Assembly: GCA_035578175.1 (NCBI GenBank)
Contig: JAQMRL010000002.1
Span: 82,121,325-82,185,324 of the forward strand
Direction: 5' to 3'
DNA length: 64,000 nucleotides
Origin: Catonia carolina
Lineage: Eukaryota; Arthropoda; Insecta; Hemiptera; Achilidae
Within the stretch, counting starts at the first letter, position 1. Every line of letters begins with the position of its first letter. Positions 30,455 to 41,742 of the stretch are shown here, piece after piece. Under the pieces are notes generated by a model. That model worked only from the letters and a program-made list of their open reading frames with translations. It searched no databases and was not told the DNA's origin. The translations under genes were made by a program, and so were the position numbers.

Positions 30455-32748
30455 ACTGACAAATCATTGTTTTGGATTAAGTTTGCCCTTTGCCCTTTGC
30501 ACCAAGTTGTTTGTTACATAGTTTATCCAAAGAGGATTGGAAGATGGTTTTCAATTCATCTGACATTAATCAAAAATATCATAATTTTATTGAGACATTA
30601 AAATTTCATTATAATAATAATTGTCCAATTAAAAAGAAAGATGTAAAAAATATTGTCAGTGAAACAGATGAGTGGGTCACAGGGGAAATTTTGCAAATGA
30701 GGTCTGAAGTTAGAGATGCATACTCAGATTTTCTTTCACATAGGACTACCTTTAACGAACAAAGGTACAAAACTATTAAAAAACATTATGCCAGAGAAGT
30801 CCAGAGAGCTAAATGCAAAAAAACTGCTGAAGTTCTTCATAATTCACCAAATCTAAACTCAGCAATATGGGAAATAATTAATAAGAATCGAGGTGTAGTT
30901 AGCAACAAAAGTTTTACTGACATACCTAATATTGTTAACAAAAACAATGAACTTATAGAGAATGGTATAGAAATTTGTAATTATTTTAACAAATATTACC
31001 AGGAAGTAGCTTTAAAACTTAAACAACAGATTGGGGAAACAGTGGGATGTTATGATCCAAAAGGTAACAAGGTAGTTAATCAATTCTTATTTAGCCTAGT
31101 TTCAAGGGAGGAATTAGAATCAGTTATTGATAGTTTGAAAAGTAAGAAAACATGTGGGTTAGATGGGATTTCTAGTATAATTGTTAAAGAATGTAAACAT
31201 CTTTTAATTACTCCTCTCCTTCATTTGATTAACTTCTCACTTGAAGCAGGTGTATTTCCAAACAAACTGAAGGAGGCAAAAATATTGCCTATATTTAAGA
31301 ATGGAGATAGCCAGTTAGTTGAAAATTATAGACCCATAAGTATTTTAAACACAATCAGTAAAATTTTTGAAAAGGTAGTATTTATTAGGTTAATCAGTTT
31401 CTTGACTGAAAACCTAATCATCTCAGAGGATCAGCATGGTTTCCAAAAAGGTAGATCAACTAAAACTGCAATTGTTTCACTTGTGGAGCAAGTAGTTGAT
31501 ATATTGGATGCCGGGGAGAAAGCATTGGCAGTGTTTCTGGATCTGAGTAAAGCTTTCGATTGTGTTGATCATGAAATTTTATTGAAAACACTAGAGTCAT
31601 TAGGCGTTAGGGATGTAGAGTTGAAATGGTTTCAATCTTACCTTATTAATAGATTACAGTGTGTGGAGTTAACTAGGGTTGTTAGAGGGAAACTTACAAA
31701 AGTTGTATCTGGAAAGCTTGAAGTCAAAGCAGGCGTTCCTCAGGGGTCAGTTTTAGGTCCAATTCTGTTTCTATTGTACATTAATAGGTTACCAGAAGTC
31801 ATACCTAATGGCAGAGCTTTGTTGTTTGCTGATGATACTTCAGTAATCAGTAACAGTTCACTGGTAGATGCTCTTGAAGTAAATACACATGTTAACATAG
31901 AGTCCGTAGTGCAGTTCTTGAATCAAATGTTATTAACAGTTAATGGGAAAAAGTGTCAGTACTTGCAGTTCAAAAATAAACATAAGATTAAAGAAAGTAG
32001 AGAAGTGGATGTATTTATTCATAATAATAGTTTAGAGCATGTAGAAACAGTGAAGTTCCTGGGCGTATCTCTAGATAGATCTTTGTCTTGGGACTTCTAT
32101 ATCAATCAAGTTTGTAGTAAAATATCATCTGGGGTATTTGCACTAAAACAAATCGCCAGATTAAATGATAAAAAATTACTAATGGCAGCTTATCATGGCC
32201 TCATTCTGTCTCATATCCGGTATGGTATTTTAGTATGGGGTAATTCTAGCATGGGTAATATGAATAGGGTTTTTAAAATTTAAAAGAAAGCTATTAGGTG
32301 TATGGTGGGAGCTAACCAGCTAACCTCATGCAGGCCACTATTTAAGGAGCTTAAATTGCTTACAGTTCCCTCCCTCTACATTTTTGAGGTGATTATGTAT
32401 GTTAGGCAAAATAATTTTATGCAGAATTTCAATGTTCACAATCATAACACGAGAAACAGGAATGATTATTATGTGGCTAATCACTCCACAAAATTGTTTG
32501 AACAAAAACCTACTTATGCAGGGAGAAAATTCATAAATAAATTACCCGAATCTTTAAAGTGTTGTGAGGATTTGAATTCCTTTAAAAAAAATTTAAAAAA
32601 TTACTTGATCGGTGAAACTATTTATAGCGTACAAGAATTTCTTTCTTGATAGTAGTGATACTATTTCTTGATAGTAGTGATTTCTTATATGTATTTCAGG
32701 TGGTACATCTGGCGACATGTCCTATACTCCTCCTGGAGTCTCCAGAGC

Positions 32749-32794
<46 letters not shown>
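30455..32794 (+). mobile_element. LINE-X non-LTR retrotransposon, 5'-truncated copy 1
   Basis: It contains the reverse-transcriptase region, a 3' UTR with the palindrome CTCCTGGAGTCTCCAG and a 44-base A tail (32751-32794). The long pure A tail and near-identical flanking repeats indicate a recent insertion. The endonuclease domain and 5' UTR are missing. Confidence 0.92.
30490..32646 (+). pseudogene. LINE-X reverse transcriptase, one nonsense codon
   Basis: An open frame of 597 codons is followed by a single TAA (32281-32283) and then continues in the same frame to 32646 (ending SVQEFLS). The sister copy has CAA here (FKIQKKAIRCMV), so the break is a C-to-T change. Conserved RT blocks are in order: KTCGLDGISS; ILPIFKNG with YRPISILNTISKIFEK; QHGFQKGRST; the first catalytic Asp in FLDLSKAFDCVDH (about residue 350); GVPQGSVLGPILFLLYIN; FADD (about residues 445-448) with the second and third Asp; and FLGVSLDRSLSW. 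The overall style is jockey/CR1-like. There is no in-frame initiator near the start because the copy is 5'-truncated. It supplied RT for its own transposition and has no host role. Confidence 0.92.
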
Positions 32795-32796
<2 letters not shown>

Positions 32797-33098
32797 GGAA
32801 AAGTATGCTTATCAGCATGCCAAGTCCTCTGAAAAGTATTTACTTTCCACTCTGCCAATGACACCTTCACTTAATTCACCACATGGTCTGGCTGTATGAT
32901 CAAATTGATTACTCTAAGGTTCCCAAAGTGAGGGATGCACCTCAAGGGGGTGTGAAGACAAGTCAAGGGGGCGGGACCTCAAAATAGCTTTGTCATCCAA
33001 AACAGATCCTTTCAGTATCAACATAGATTCCCTACCTTAAAAAGGACTTCAAGAACAATCTTTAGAAATAAAAAATGATACTGCTGCCAAGTACAATT
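32795..33098. repeat. right copy of long direct repeat flanking LINE-X
   Basis: It starts GTGGAAAAGTATGCTTATCA immediately after the A tail and ends at GTACAATTT. About four mismatches separate it from the left copy over about 262 bp. It contains part of R390 in minus orientation. Confidence 0.9.
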
Positions 33099-33315
33099 TA
33101 TACAGATTTGAATAGTGGACAGTGGTTGTGGGTGTACTTTGATGGTTGGGGTTCAATTAACCATACTCAGTGAGTGTGTCTGTAGAAGACTACACAGTCT
33201 CATTTACACGTCATAAACATCATCCTCATCTGATTGGGTGATGGGGTTGCTTATTGTTCTCAATTGAACAGATTGCAACGTAGACTACACACATTAGGAA
33301 TAAAAATTTAAAAAA
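33099..33315 (+). repeat. SINE-A copy, 5'-truncated
   Basis: It begins in the body at ATACAGATTTGAATAGTGG and ends CACATTAGGAAT with an A-rich tail. Confidence 0.85.
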
Positions 33316-33496
33316 TACAGTTGTATCATGCCCAATAGGTCAAACACATTCAAACCGAATGCCAAAAAACTGCTTGCCTATCTTAGCTATAAGATACAAA
33401 TCGGTGGGAAGTAAAAATATTGGCAGACCGAAGAAAATATGGGTACCAGAAAAGGTAGAAATGCGTAACATGTAAACAGAAGAAGATATATTTATA
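33316..33496. other. unassigned sequence
   Basis: No feature recognised. Confidence 0.4.
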
Positions 33497-33892
33497 TTGT
33501 TGTTGTTTAGGTCATCAGCCAAAAGGCTGGTTTGAACCTGTAGAGGTTTTACTATGTAAAACGAGGAGTCAGGTGGTTTACCATTGCCACAACTTACTCA
33601 GTGGAAAAGTACGCTTATCACCATGCCGGACCCTCCGAAAAGCATATATTTCCACTCTGCAAATGACACCTTCACTTCATTCACCACAGGGTTTGGCTGT
33701 ATAATGAAATACATTACTTTCAGACGAGATAACTCTGATTAGTGTCTTTTACACCTCTACCTTTTCTGTTCTTAAATGATTCAGTCATTTAATTGGCTGA
33801 CCATGTGATAAGAAACACAACTATTTATTTTAGCCCTGTAACGAACAGATTGAGTGTAAATAATTTAACACTCCACCTGTCTGTTATGGGCA
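33497..33892 (-). repeat. R390 copy, full length
   Basis: The reversed (AAC)n tail is at the left edge (TTGTTGTTGTTTAGG) and the sense 5' end is TGCCCATAACAGACAGG. Confidence 0.9.
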
Positions 33893-34355
33893 TTTTATAT
33901 TTTAAAATTTATATTGTGGAGTCATAATTAATCTAAAAATATTTCTTTCTAAATTGACAAGAAAATCAAAAATCAAGCTATTTTAGGTAAATGCTTCACA
34001 CAGTAGACATAATGAGGTTGTGTAGGCATCCATCTTAAAAGTTTTAAATATACAAATAAAAAATGATAATTGATTACTCATTACTGATACTCTTATAAAT
34101 TTAAACAATGATTGATATTATACAATAGGAGTAGGCTGTAGGCTGTAGGCTGTAGGCTGTACGATTTATCAACATTTGAGAGGTTAACATACTCAAGTGA
34201 ATAAAAAAACAATTAGTTTAACAAGTTTCTAACAGTTTTAGAGATTGATTTTTTTTAAATATCAAGTTAAAATAAATATTTTTTTTTATTTATTGCATCC
34301 AGAGACTTCACAAAATTATAGGACATGTCAAGGATAAGTGTAAATGTTAACAATT
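33893..34355. other. unassigned AT-rich sequence
   Basis: It contains four tandem GTAGGCT units at 34131-34158 and nothing else I can support. Confidence 0.5.
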
Positions 34356-34549
34356 ATATGTTAAATTCAAAACTTATCAATTCATCTCCTACATTTTTAT
34401 TACTATTTATTTATTTCAAAAAGTGTGTCATCTAATAATTTTAACTCAATAATTCAAAATTTATACTCAAAAATTTCCTTTTTTTATCTTTTTACTTTCT
34501 CTTGCCTATGAATATATAGGAAGGAAAGTATTGTTTTCATGTATTATAT
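34356..34549. repeat. left copy of about 195-bp direct repeat
   Basis: It runs from ATGTTAAATTCAAAACTTAT to GTTTTCATGTATTATAT and recurs at 35691-36888 with a pogo-like element inserted. It includes a short F1 end (ACTTTCTCTTGCCTATG...). Confidence 0.85.
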
Positions 34550-35690
34550 TGTGACACTTATCGCTAAGGTCCGTTTCATGATCTAGGTTATTAAATAATT
34601 AATACACTAAAGTTTACAATTAAAAATATTTTTTACACTAAAAGATTTACAAAATAAATAATAAAGTAATACAATAAATAACTTAATAATTTACTTAAAA
34701 TAAATAATAAACAATAAATAACTTAATAATTTACTTAGCACTACTTACAATCAATTTTATAGAATACACATACAAAATGAAACTGAATACACAAAAACTG
34801 AATTTAATACAGATACAGAATAACTTTTCACAATACACACACACGAACAAAGATAGTATAACAATCGTTGACCAACACAATGATCAGAACGCGCCTGCAC
34901 TACAAACGATAGCCACTCGTCAAAGATCAAACGAATACTAACTCACTTACCGCACTCTGGGGTCTCTTTATATAATGAATCAAAAAAGAATCTTCCCGAA
35001 AAACACCGAACTTCGATACAAGTAATCAGGTACAAAAAAACCCTTTATAAATGAGTGCTATAAAAATGTATTGTAAACAAGTGAACAATAGATGTTATTG
35101 TAAATAGAAAGTGTTACAGGTCCGTTTCATAAATAATAGCGCAGTCCTTTCAAACAACTTTCATGAATAGGCACCCCTTTATAGCCACCCCATTGTTACT
35201 CTTTCACTCTATTATCCTCTCTTTACTATTTTTATGAATGAAACACTAGAACTTTCCCAAGCCCTTCTTGTTGTTGTTTTTTAGGTCATCAGCTTAAAGG
35301 CTGGTTTGAACCTGTAGAGGTTTTACAAAGTAAAATGAGGAGTGAGGTGGTTTACCATTGCCACAACTCACTCAGTGGGAAAGTACGCTTATCTGCATGC
35401 CGGGCCCTCTGAAAAGCACATATTTTCCACTCTGCAACTGACACCTTCACTTCATTCACCACAGGGTCCAACTGTATAATGAAATTCATTACTTTCAGAG
35501 GAGATAACTCTGATTAGTGTCACCTAACACACCTCTACCTCTTCTGTTCTTAAATGAATCAGTCATTTAATTGGCTGATCATGTGATAAGAAACACAACT
35601 ATTTATTTTAGCCCTGCAACGAACAGATTGAGTTTAAATAATTCGATACTCCACCTGTCTGTTAGGGGCAGTGACCTTTTTATTGTCGAG
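34550..35690 (+). mobile_element. LTR-T solo LTR, interrupted by R390
   Basis: It starts TGTGACACTTATCGCTAAGG after ATAT. The 3' part stops at CCCTTCTTG, where R390 enters (35271-35670), and a probable remnant (TATTGTCGAG, then ATAT) follows. Confidence 0.75.
35271..35670 (-). repeat. R390 copy, full length
   Basis: Reversed (AAC)n tail at the left; sense 5' end TGCCCCTAACAGACAGG. Confidence 0.9.
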
Positions 35691-35786
35691 ATATGTTAAA
35701 TTCAAAACTTATCGATCACCTCCTACATTTTTATTACTATGTATTTATTTCAATAAAGTGTGTCGTCTAATAATTTTAACTCAATA

Positions 35787-36785
35787 CAGTAGAGCCTCAA
35801 TAATCTGGATTAATTGGGACCGGACGCCATCCGGATTATCAAATTATCCGGATTATCAAAACACCCGATAAAATTGCCAGTAGACGTCTTCAAAGTAAGA
35901 AAAGTACAGTAGCTAAATTAGTATTATTTTTATGTAAGAGTTGCCATCTCGAGGTATGACCTGTGTGAGATGGTAATATCATTGTTGATTTAAATTTACG
36001 CTCAGAGCGAAAAGAGACCCGCGGCCGACCAACTTAAAACATCTCAATAAACTTGTAATGGGAGGTTAAACTAAAAAACAAATTAGGCTTTGAAAGGAGA
36101 ATATAAAGATACAAAGTAACCCTAATTTAGTACTTTTCCAATAATTATTTTATTTAAGTACTTGAAAGAAGGTATCTACATCTTCAGTTTCCAATAGAAA
36201 TCCTTTGATGCTCTTCAGAAATATCGTTCGCACTTTACATTGTTTTATTTCTGTAGGCAATAAATTATAAAATTTGGGTCCTAAGCATGAAATGGCTACT
36301 ATTTGGCTTAGGTACACTTAGCCTACTTTTAATTTATTTCTTAAAATTTTTTTCTTTAAATTAATGTTCTCTTAATTATTTTCACTTTGGTCAAAAAAGT
36401 TTCTAAGCACTTTATAAACGTAAAGGTTCTTAAAGGGAAGGATAGACAATTGTTTAAAAATTGGTGCAGATTGCTCTAACTGATGATTTGTTAACAGAAA
36501 TGTGAAGCGGGTAAGTAAAACTACGAAATATGTTATTTATAAAGAACTAATTTTTATTTAACAAAATTTGTAATTGTACAGTCATATAAAAGAGTGATAC
36601 ATAATAAGCTTTGGCGCCATACTGTACTCAAAGGACTCTTATTACTTTTATTTAAGACAATTAATTTCATTTGTGCCATAGAGACAATGCTTTAAACGAC
36701 AAATTAATTCCCATTTTTCTCCAGAATTGAATCCGGATTTTCAACGTTCCGGATTTTTGACGTCCAAATTATTGACACTCTACTG
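35787..36785. mobile_element. pogo/Tigger-like element, second subfamily
   Basis: The termini are CAGTAGAGCCTCAATAATCT and, reversed, CAGTAGAGTGTCAATAATTT. TA flanks are at 35785-35786 and 36786-36787. The empty site is visible in the paired repeat at about 34450. The 999-bp interior carries a LINE C-terminal relic but no recognised transposase. Confidence 0.9.
36152..36310 (-). pseudogene. LINE C-terminal relic inside pogo-like element
   Basis: The minus-strand frame reads AISCLGPKFYNLLPTEIKQC and then ...SIKGFLLETEDVDTFFQVLK, followed by a stop. This is the usual C-terminal style of jockey-like LINE ORF2 proteins (GxKFYNxLPxxIK...LKxFLL). Confidence 0.65.
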
Positions 36786-37157
36786 TAATTCAAAATTTAC
36801 TTAAAAATTTCATTTTTTTATCTTTTTACTTTCTCTTGCCCATATGAATATGTAGGAAGGAAAGTATTATTTTTATGTATTATATATTGTTTTCACAAGG
36901 GTCAGTTTTGGGTCAAATTTTATTTCTATTGTACTTTAATAGGCTACCAGAAGGCATACCTAACGGCAGAGCTTTGTTGTTTGCTGATGATACTTCAGTA
37001 ATCAGTAACAGTTTACTGGTAGATGCTCTTCAAGTAAATACACATGTTAACATAGAGTCCGTTGTACAGTTCTTGAATCAAATGTTGTTATTAAAAGTTA
37101 ATGGGAAAAAGTGTTAGTACTTGCAGTTCAAAAACAAACGTAATGTTAAAGAAAGTA

Positions 37158-37497
37158 CAGTTCAGCCATTCTTAGTTTGCTCCAACTATCAAAAAACAAA
37201 AGCCACCTACTACAGGGTGCACGCTAGAGTCTGCGACTTTACGGATGTTGTATTCCTATTAAGTTAACTATTTTTTTAATTATAAGTACTTAAAGTACTA
37301 AAAACATCAGTCATGATATGATGTTGGCCTAACAATTTCATTCAGAAAAATATTTTTAAAAGTATTTTGTATTTAAATACTTTTGAAAGTATTTGTTGTT
37401 ACTTTTTAATCAGCATGTACTCATTTTGATACAATGCGCATGTTCAGTGACGTCGTTATTGCTTTACATTAGGAGCAAACTAAGAGAGGCTGAACTT
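37158..37497 (-). mobile_element. MITE-1 copy nested in LINE-X copy 2
   Basis: TA flanks are at 37156-37157 and 37498-37499. LINE-X copy 1 has the uninterrupted AAAGAAAGTAGAGAAGTGG at about 31990-32010. The termini are CAGTTCAGCC and GGCTGAACTT. Confidence 0.95.
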
Positions 37498-38217
37498 TAG
37501 AGAAGTGGATGTATTTATTCATAATAATAGTTTAGAGCATGTAGAAACAGTGAAGTTCCCCTAAGAGTATCTCTAGATAGATCTTTGTCTTGGCACTTCT
37601 ATACCAATCAAGTTTGTAGTAAAATATCATCTGGGGTATTTACACTAAAACAAATCGCCAGATTAAATGATAAACAATTACTAATGGCAGCTTATCATGG
37701 CCTCATTCTGTCTCATATCCGTTATGGTATCTTAGTATGGGGTAATTCTAGCATGGGTAATATGAATAGGATTTTGAAAATTCAAAAGAAAGCTATTAGG
37801 TGTATGGTGGGAGCTAACCAGCTAACTTCATCCACACCACTATTTAAGGAGCTTAAATTGCTTACAGTTTCCTCTCTCTACATTTTTCAGGTGATTATGT
37901 ATGTTAGGCAAAATAATTTTATGCAAAATTTCAATGTTCACAATCATAACTTGAGAAACAGAAATGATTATTATGTGGCTAATCACTCCACAAAATTGTT
38001 TGAACAAAAACCTACTTAAGCAAGGAGAAAATTCATGAATAAATTACCCCAATTTTTAAAATGTTGTAAGGATTTGAATTGTTTTAAAAAGAATCTAAAA
38101 AATTACTTGATCGGTGAAACTTTTTATTGCATACAAGAATTTCTTTGTTGATAGTAGTGATACATTGTGTGATTCTTATATGTATTTCAGGTGTTATACT
38201 CGTAACTGACATGTCCT

Positions 38218-38606
38218 GTGTTGTTTAGTTTATCAGCCAAAAGGCTGGTTAGAACCTCTAGAGGTTTTACTAAGGTAAAAGAAGTGAGGTTGTTTACCAT
38301 TGCCTCACTGAGTGAAAAAATTACGCTTATCAGCATGCTGGGCCCTCTGAAAAGAATATATTTTCCACTCTGCAAATGACACCTTCACTTCATTCACCAC
38401 AGGGTCTACCTGTTTAATGAAATTCATTACTTTCAGAGGAGATAACTCTGATTAGTGTCACAGTACACCTCTACCTCTTCTGTTGTTAAATGATTCAGTC
38501 AATTAATTGGGTGACCATGTGATAAGAAATAGAACTATTTATTTTAGCCCTGCAACGAACAGATTGAGTGTAAATAAATTGATACTCCACCTGTCTGTTA
38601 TGAGCA
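38218..38606 (-). repeat. R390 copy nested in LINE-X 3' UTR
   Basis: The 11-bp target duplication TGACATGTCCT is at 38207-38217 and 38609-38619. Confidence 0.92.
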
Positions 38607-38652
38607 AATGACATGTCCTATACTCCTCCTGGATGCAAAAAAAAAAAAAAAA

Positions 38653-39359
38653 TGGACATTCACTATTAAATAACTATCAAAAATGTTAATAATGATAATC
38701 TCTTTGTATTTAATAATCTCTTTGCATTTGTTAATCTCTTTGTATTTTTGAATCCAAAATACATTTTACAAGTTCTTTTGAGTGTATAATTACATACTAC
38801 ACATGCGCCTTAGCTCGTACCAAGGTTATTTCAACCTTAAAGCCCCAATCAATTGGGATTAATGACGTTTTACTATGTTCATACTTTTTCAAGTGACAAT
38901 AAAAGTACGTATGAATTATTTACGCGTCCATGGCTCTGAGTGGAAGTGGAAGAGTGGCCATCATTGGCAAAAAAATAAAGTGATAGGGGGTGGGGTGTGG
39001 GGTACCACCCTCTTCATTCCACTACAGGTACGGCCTAACAGAGATTATAAAATTTGAACAAACCTATTATAGATGAAAGAATATAAACAAAACAATATTA
39101 AAACCAGGATTTAAGAGAATAAACCAGGATACCATAGATTATATTTTTTCTTAACAATTATAAAATCAAGTCAAGTGTTAAAAATCATTATGAAAAAATT
39201 ATTTTTATTTTTAAACAAGAACAACTTACATTTATTACCTAAAATACCTACATAATTAAATTATTTACAAAATATGAAAATGTACTTATTGTATTTTCCT
39301 TTTAATTATTACATTATCGTTTTTTTATTGATACCGGTTCAATTCAGATAAAATTATCT
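38653..39359. other. unassigned intergenic sequence
   Basis: AT-rich, with a few TAATCTCTTTGTATTT-like short repeats near 38690-38750 and a GC-richer patch near 38930-39030. No gene is supported. Confidence 0.5.
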
Positions 39360-39388
39360 ATGAATGAAATGGGTTCTTACCGACTGGC

Positions 39389-39420
39389 TGATAATAATTC
39401 ACAAGTATTTATTATAAAAG
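39389..39420 (+). promoter_or_regulatory. gene B core promoter: TATA box and GATA-type site
   Basis: TATAAAAG at 39413-39420 is a strong TATA box, about 87 bp before the start codon. This predicts transcription starting near 39445 and a leader of about 60 nt. A TGATAA at 39389-39394 resembles the TGATAAG upstream of gene A. Confidence 0.55.
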
Positions 39421-39506
39421 AAACTGATATTAGGCATACATATATCAAATATATTTTTATTCAAAGGTAGGCTACACACGTACAGTAATTTATTGTAGCT
39501 AACAAA

Positions 39507-39563
39507 ATGTTGAAGTTAAATTTGTGTTTGGTTTTTTTGCTAGCATTTGCTGCAATCTCTCAG
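39507..39563 (+). CDS. gene B exon 1: signal peptide of a secreted six-cysteine protein
   Basis: The 19 codons encode MLKLNLCLVFLLAFAAISQ, a basic residue followed by a hydrophobic core, i.e. a secretory signal peptide. The single Cys lies in the signal. The exon ends ...CAG|GTAACT in phase 0, exactly the gene A design (signal exon ending in Gln). The ATG has AACAAA before it, a good insect start context, and a TATA box sits at the expected distance. It is joined to the exon at 52513 because both are phase 0, on the same strand, and no other candidate exon with the family's cysteines was found between them. The 12.9-kb intron makes the join an inference, and a small missed exon is possible. 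Confidence 0.62.
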
Positions 39564-39664
39564 GTAACTATGTTTTGTTTTTTTTTTTTAGCTTTTATTT
39601 GTTATCAAGAACTGTACATTGTTGACAACTACCCAGTTTGATCGTTGCTTTTTGCTGTATTTTT

Positions 39665-39795
39665 ACTTTTTATATAGGAAGGAAAGTATTGTTTTCATGT
39701 CGATTTTTCGAACTCAAGTTTTCATCGGATCTACACGTTTTCAGACCCCCTGAACTCAAAAAAACATGTTTTTAGCTATTGGTGTGTGTGTAACC
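39665..39795 (-). mobile_element. F1 fragment in gene B intron
   Basis: The end part of F1 (ATATAGGAAGGAAAGTATTG to ATTGGTGTGTGTGTAACCGG) is present and then cut off. Confidence 0.75.
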
Positions 39796-39814
39796 GGAAG
39801 TAGTACTTTACTTT

Positions 39815-39976
39815 ACTTAGTAACACCTAACACACCTCTACCTCTTCTCTTATTAAATGATTCACTCATTTAATTGGCTGACCATGTGATGATAAGAAAC
39901 ACAACTATTTATTTTAGCCCTGCAACTAACAGATTGAGTGTAAATAATTTGACACTCCACCTGTCTGTTACGGGCA
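39815..39976 (-). repeat. R390 fragment (sense 5' half)
   Basis: Only the sense 5' half, from GTTACTAAG-side sequence out to CCCGTAACAGACAGGTG, is present. Confidence 0.8.
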
Positions 39977-40051
39977 CAGTTTTTATTTATAAATAAATAG
40001 TGTTTTATTAACTTTTGTATGGTGTTTAAAGGGAAATCCTTTTTCCATCTT

Positions 40052-40823
40052 AAGGGGAGACTGTCATTTGTACCCCGCCAATGTTAAATTTGCTATTTTT
40101 AGGTAAATTGTTTTATAGGATTGGTGAAAGATATGAAATTAAAACTTTACACACTTATAGTTGTTGGGTTGTTTTAGCTACTGATTTTTTTCAATTTAAT
40201 CTGTTCGACCATAAAGGTTTTAAAAGAATAACGAATAACATAAAATTTTTACAATTTTTTTTTACGTTTTTTGCAAATTACTAATTTTTGAGCACAGTTT
40301 CCAGAGAAAAGCGAGTCAACTTGAAATAATACACTTCTTGCTGACGATAAGCGAAATCTTGAAACAATTAGTTGGAAGAAAAAAATATGTACTTAAGTGC
40401 TGTCTGGTGGTAAATTTAATAAATCACTTTCATATTCTTTTCACGGGAGATACTGCTCAATATTTCACTACATTATTATGCAATAAAACGATTTTTCATT
40501 TTTTTTTTTGACTTATGACAGTTTTCTTCGGGATGTATGATATATTTATGTTTTAGTCTAGAAGTAATAAAGTAGATATAGTTAGGGTGTGTTGGCATAG
40601 GCCTATCATAGATCGTAAATTAATATAAGCTAGCCTGTTAAAAATTAATATAGTTTTAAGATAAGAGATTTCTTGTAAATGAATGACACGCTTTTTCAAC
40701 AACAGTTCTTACTCAAAACTCAACCAGTACTGTTCACCTTTTTTCTTAGCTTCATAACTTGTGTGGTGTGATTCGTCCATTCGACTATCTATTGTACAGG
40801 CGGAGCCTGAATAAATCTTTTTA
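40052..40823. other. unassigned intronic sequence with a TTAA-MITE-like left end
   Basis: CTTAAGGGGAGACTGTC followed by CGCCAATGTTAAATT resembles the left end of the element at 53953. The matching right end was not found. No gene is seen. Confidence 0.4.
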
Positions 40824-40825
40824 AA

Positions 40826-41742
40826 AAATCTGGTGTGAAACACTCTCACAATTTTCTCTTGCCAATGCAAATAATTAACAATATAATCTAATATTAGTAA
40901 TAAAACATTGGAAATAAACAAAAAACTAACCTCTAAATAAAACCTTATTTTACTCATGACTGAACGACGTAAAATGAAAATCGAACTCAGTTCGGCTTAA
41001 AAATACGGAAAATCACTCTTTCACACTAAACTTGGCTCTGTAGAGAAAAATGCTCAAAATAAAAGTTGTAGATCTTTTAATTTCCTATAAATTTTACTAT
41101 ATACATTTTTGTCGTAAAATGCATACTAATGCTGAATTCATTAAAAAAATCGATTTTTCACACGTTTTCGTGAGAAAAAAAACAGAAAATCGCTAATTAC
41201 CGCTAAACTAAGCGTTATACAAAAAAATATTTTATATAAGTGTTATAGGATTTTAAATTCTTAACATTTTTTGTTATATAAATTTTTCCGCTAAAATGCA
41301 TATTAAAGCCGTAAACTTAAAAAAACAATTTCTTTACGTGAAAATAGCCTCACCAAGAATTTCAGCAAACATGGCGCCTACCCTATCTTGTAGAGAATAA
41401 AAAATTGAGTAAACCAGGCGATTTTAAAAAAAATCGTAAGACCAGTTTTTGAGAAAATCGTAAAAAAGTGAAAAATTACGCGAATAAACTACCACTTCCG
41501 GTTGACCGATTTTGATGAAAATGTTCGTGTCGGGTTTGGTAGTGGTATGTAACTTAAGTTTCATATTCTGTTCACACACGCACGCGCGCGCAATGCGCGC
41601 ACGCCCACACAGAGACCAATCGGTAAAAATATGTGTGTGTGTGGGTTGAGGGGGGTCTGTTTAAGTGTATATTCGGGTGAAGAGTGTATTTGTTAACAAT
41701 ACTTTCCTTCCTGTATATTCATATAGGCAAGAGAAAGTAAAA
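40826..41742 (+). mobile_element. F1 repeat, near full length
   Basis: It starts AATCTGGTGTGAAACACTC and ends GGCAAGAGAAAGTAAAAA. It contains an alternating CA/CG run near 41574-41612. It is the left arm of an inverted pair with 42233-43191. Confidence 0.88.

Larger units (their letters stand above)
35691..36888. repeat. right copy of about 195-bp direct repeat, with pogo-like insertion
   Basis: It repeats 34356-34549. The pogo-like element at 35787-36785 splits it at ACTCAATA. Confidence 0.85.
36889..38652 (+). pseudogene. LINE-X copy 2, split by MITE-1 and R390
   Basis: It starts inside the RT at QGSVLGQILFLLYFNRLPEG and continues through FADDTSVISNS. A MITE-1 (37158-37497) interrupts it, then WHFYTNQVCSKISSGVFTLK to the C-terminus. 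The 3' UTR is split by R390 (38218-38606), leaving CTATACTCCTCCTGGATGC plus A tail at 38607-38652. It retains CAA where copy 1 has TAA. A stop after FEQKPT (38017-38019) and small indels break it. Confidence 0.9.

Noticed and set aside
32646..32861. Poly-lysine frame across 32750-32794
   Set aside because: It is translation of the LINE-X A tail.
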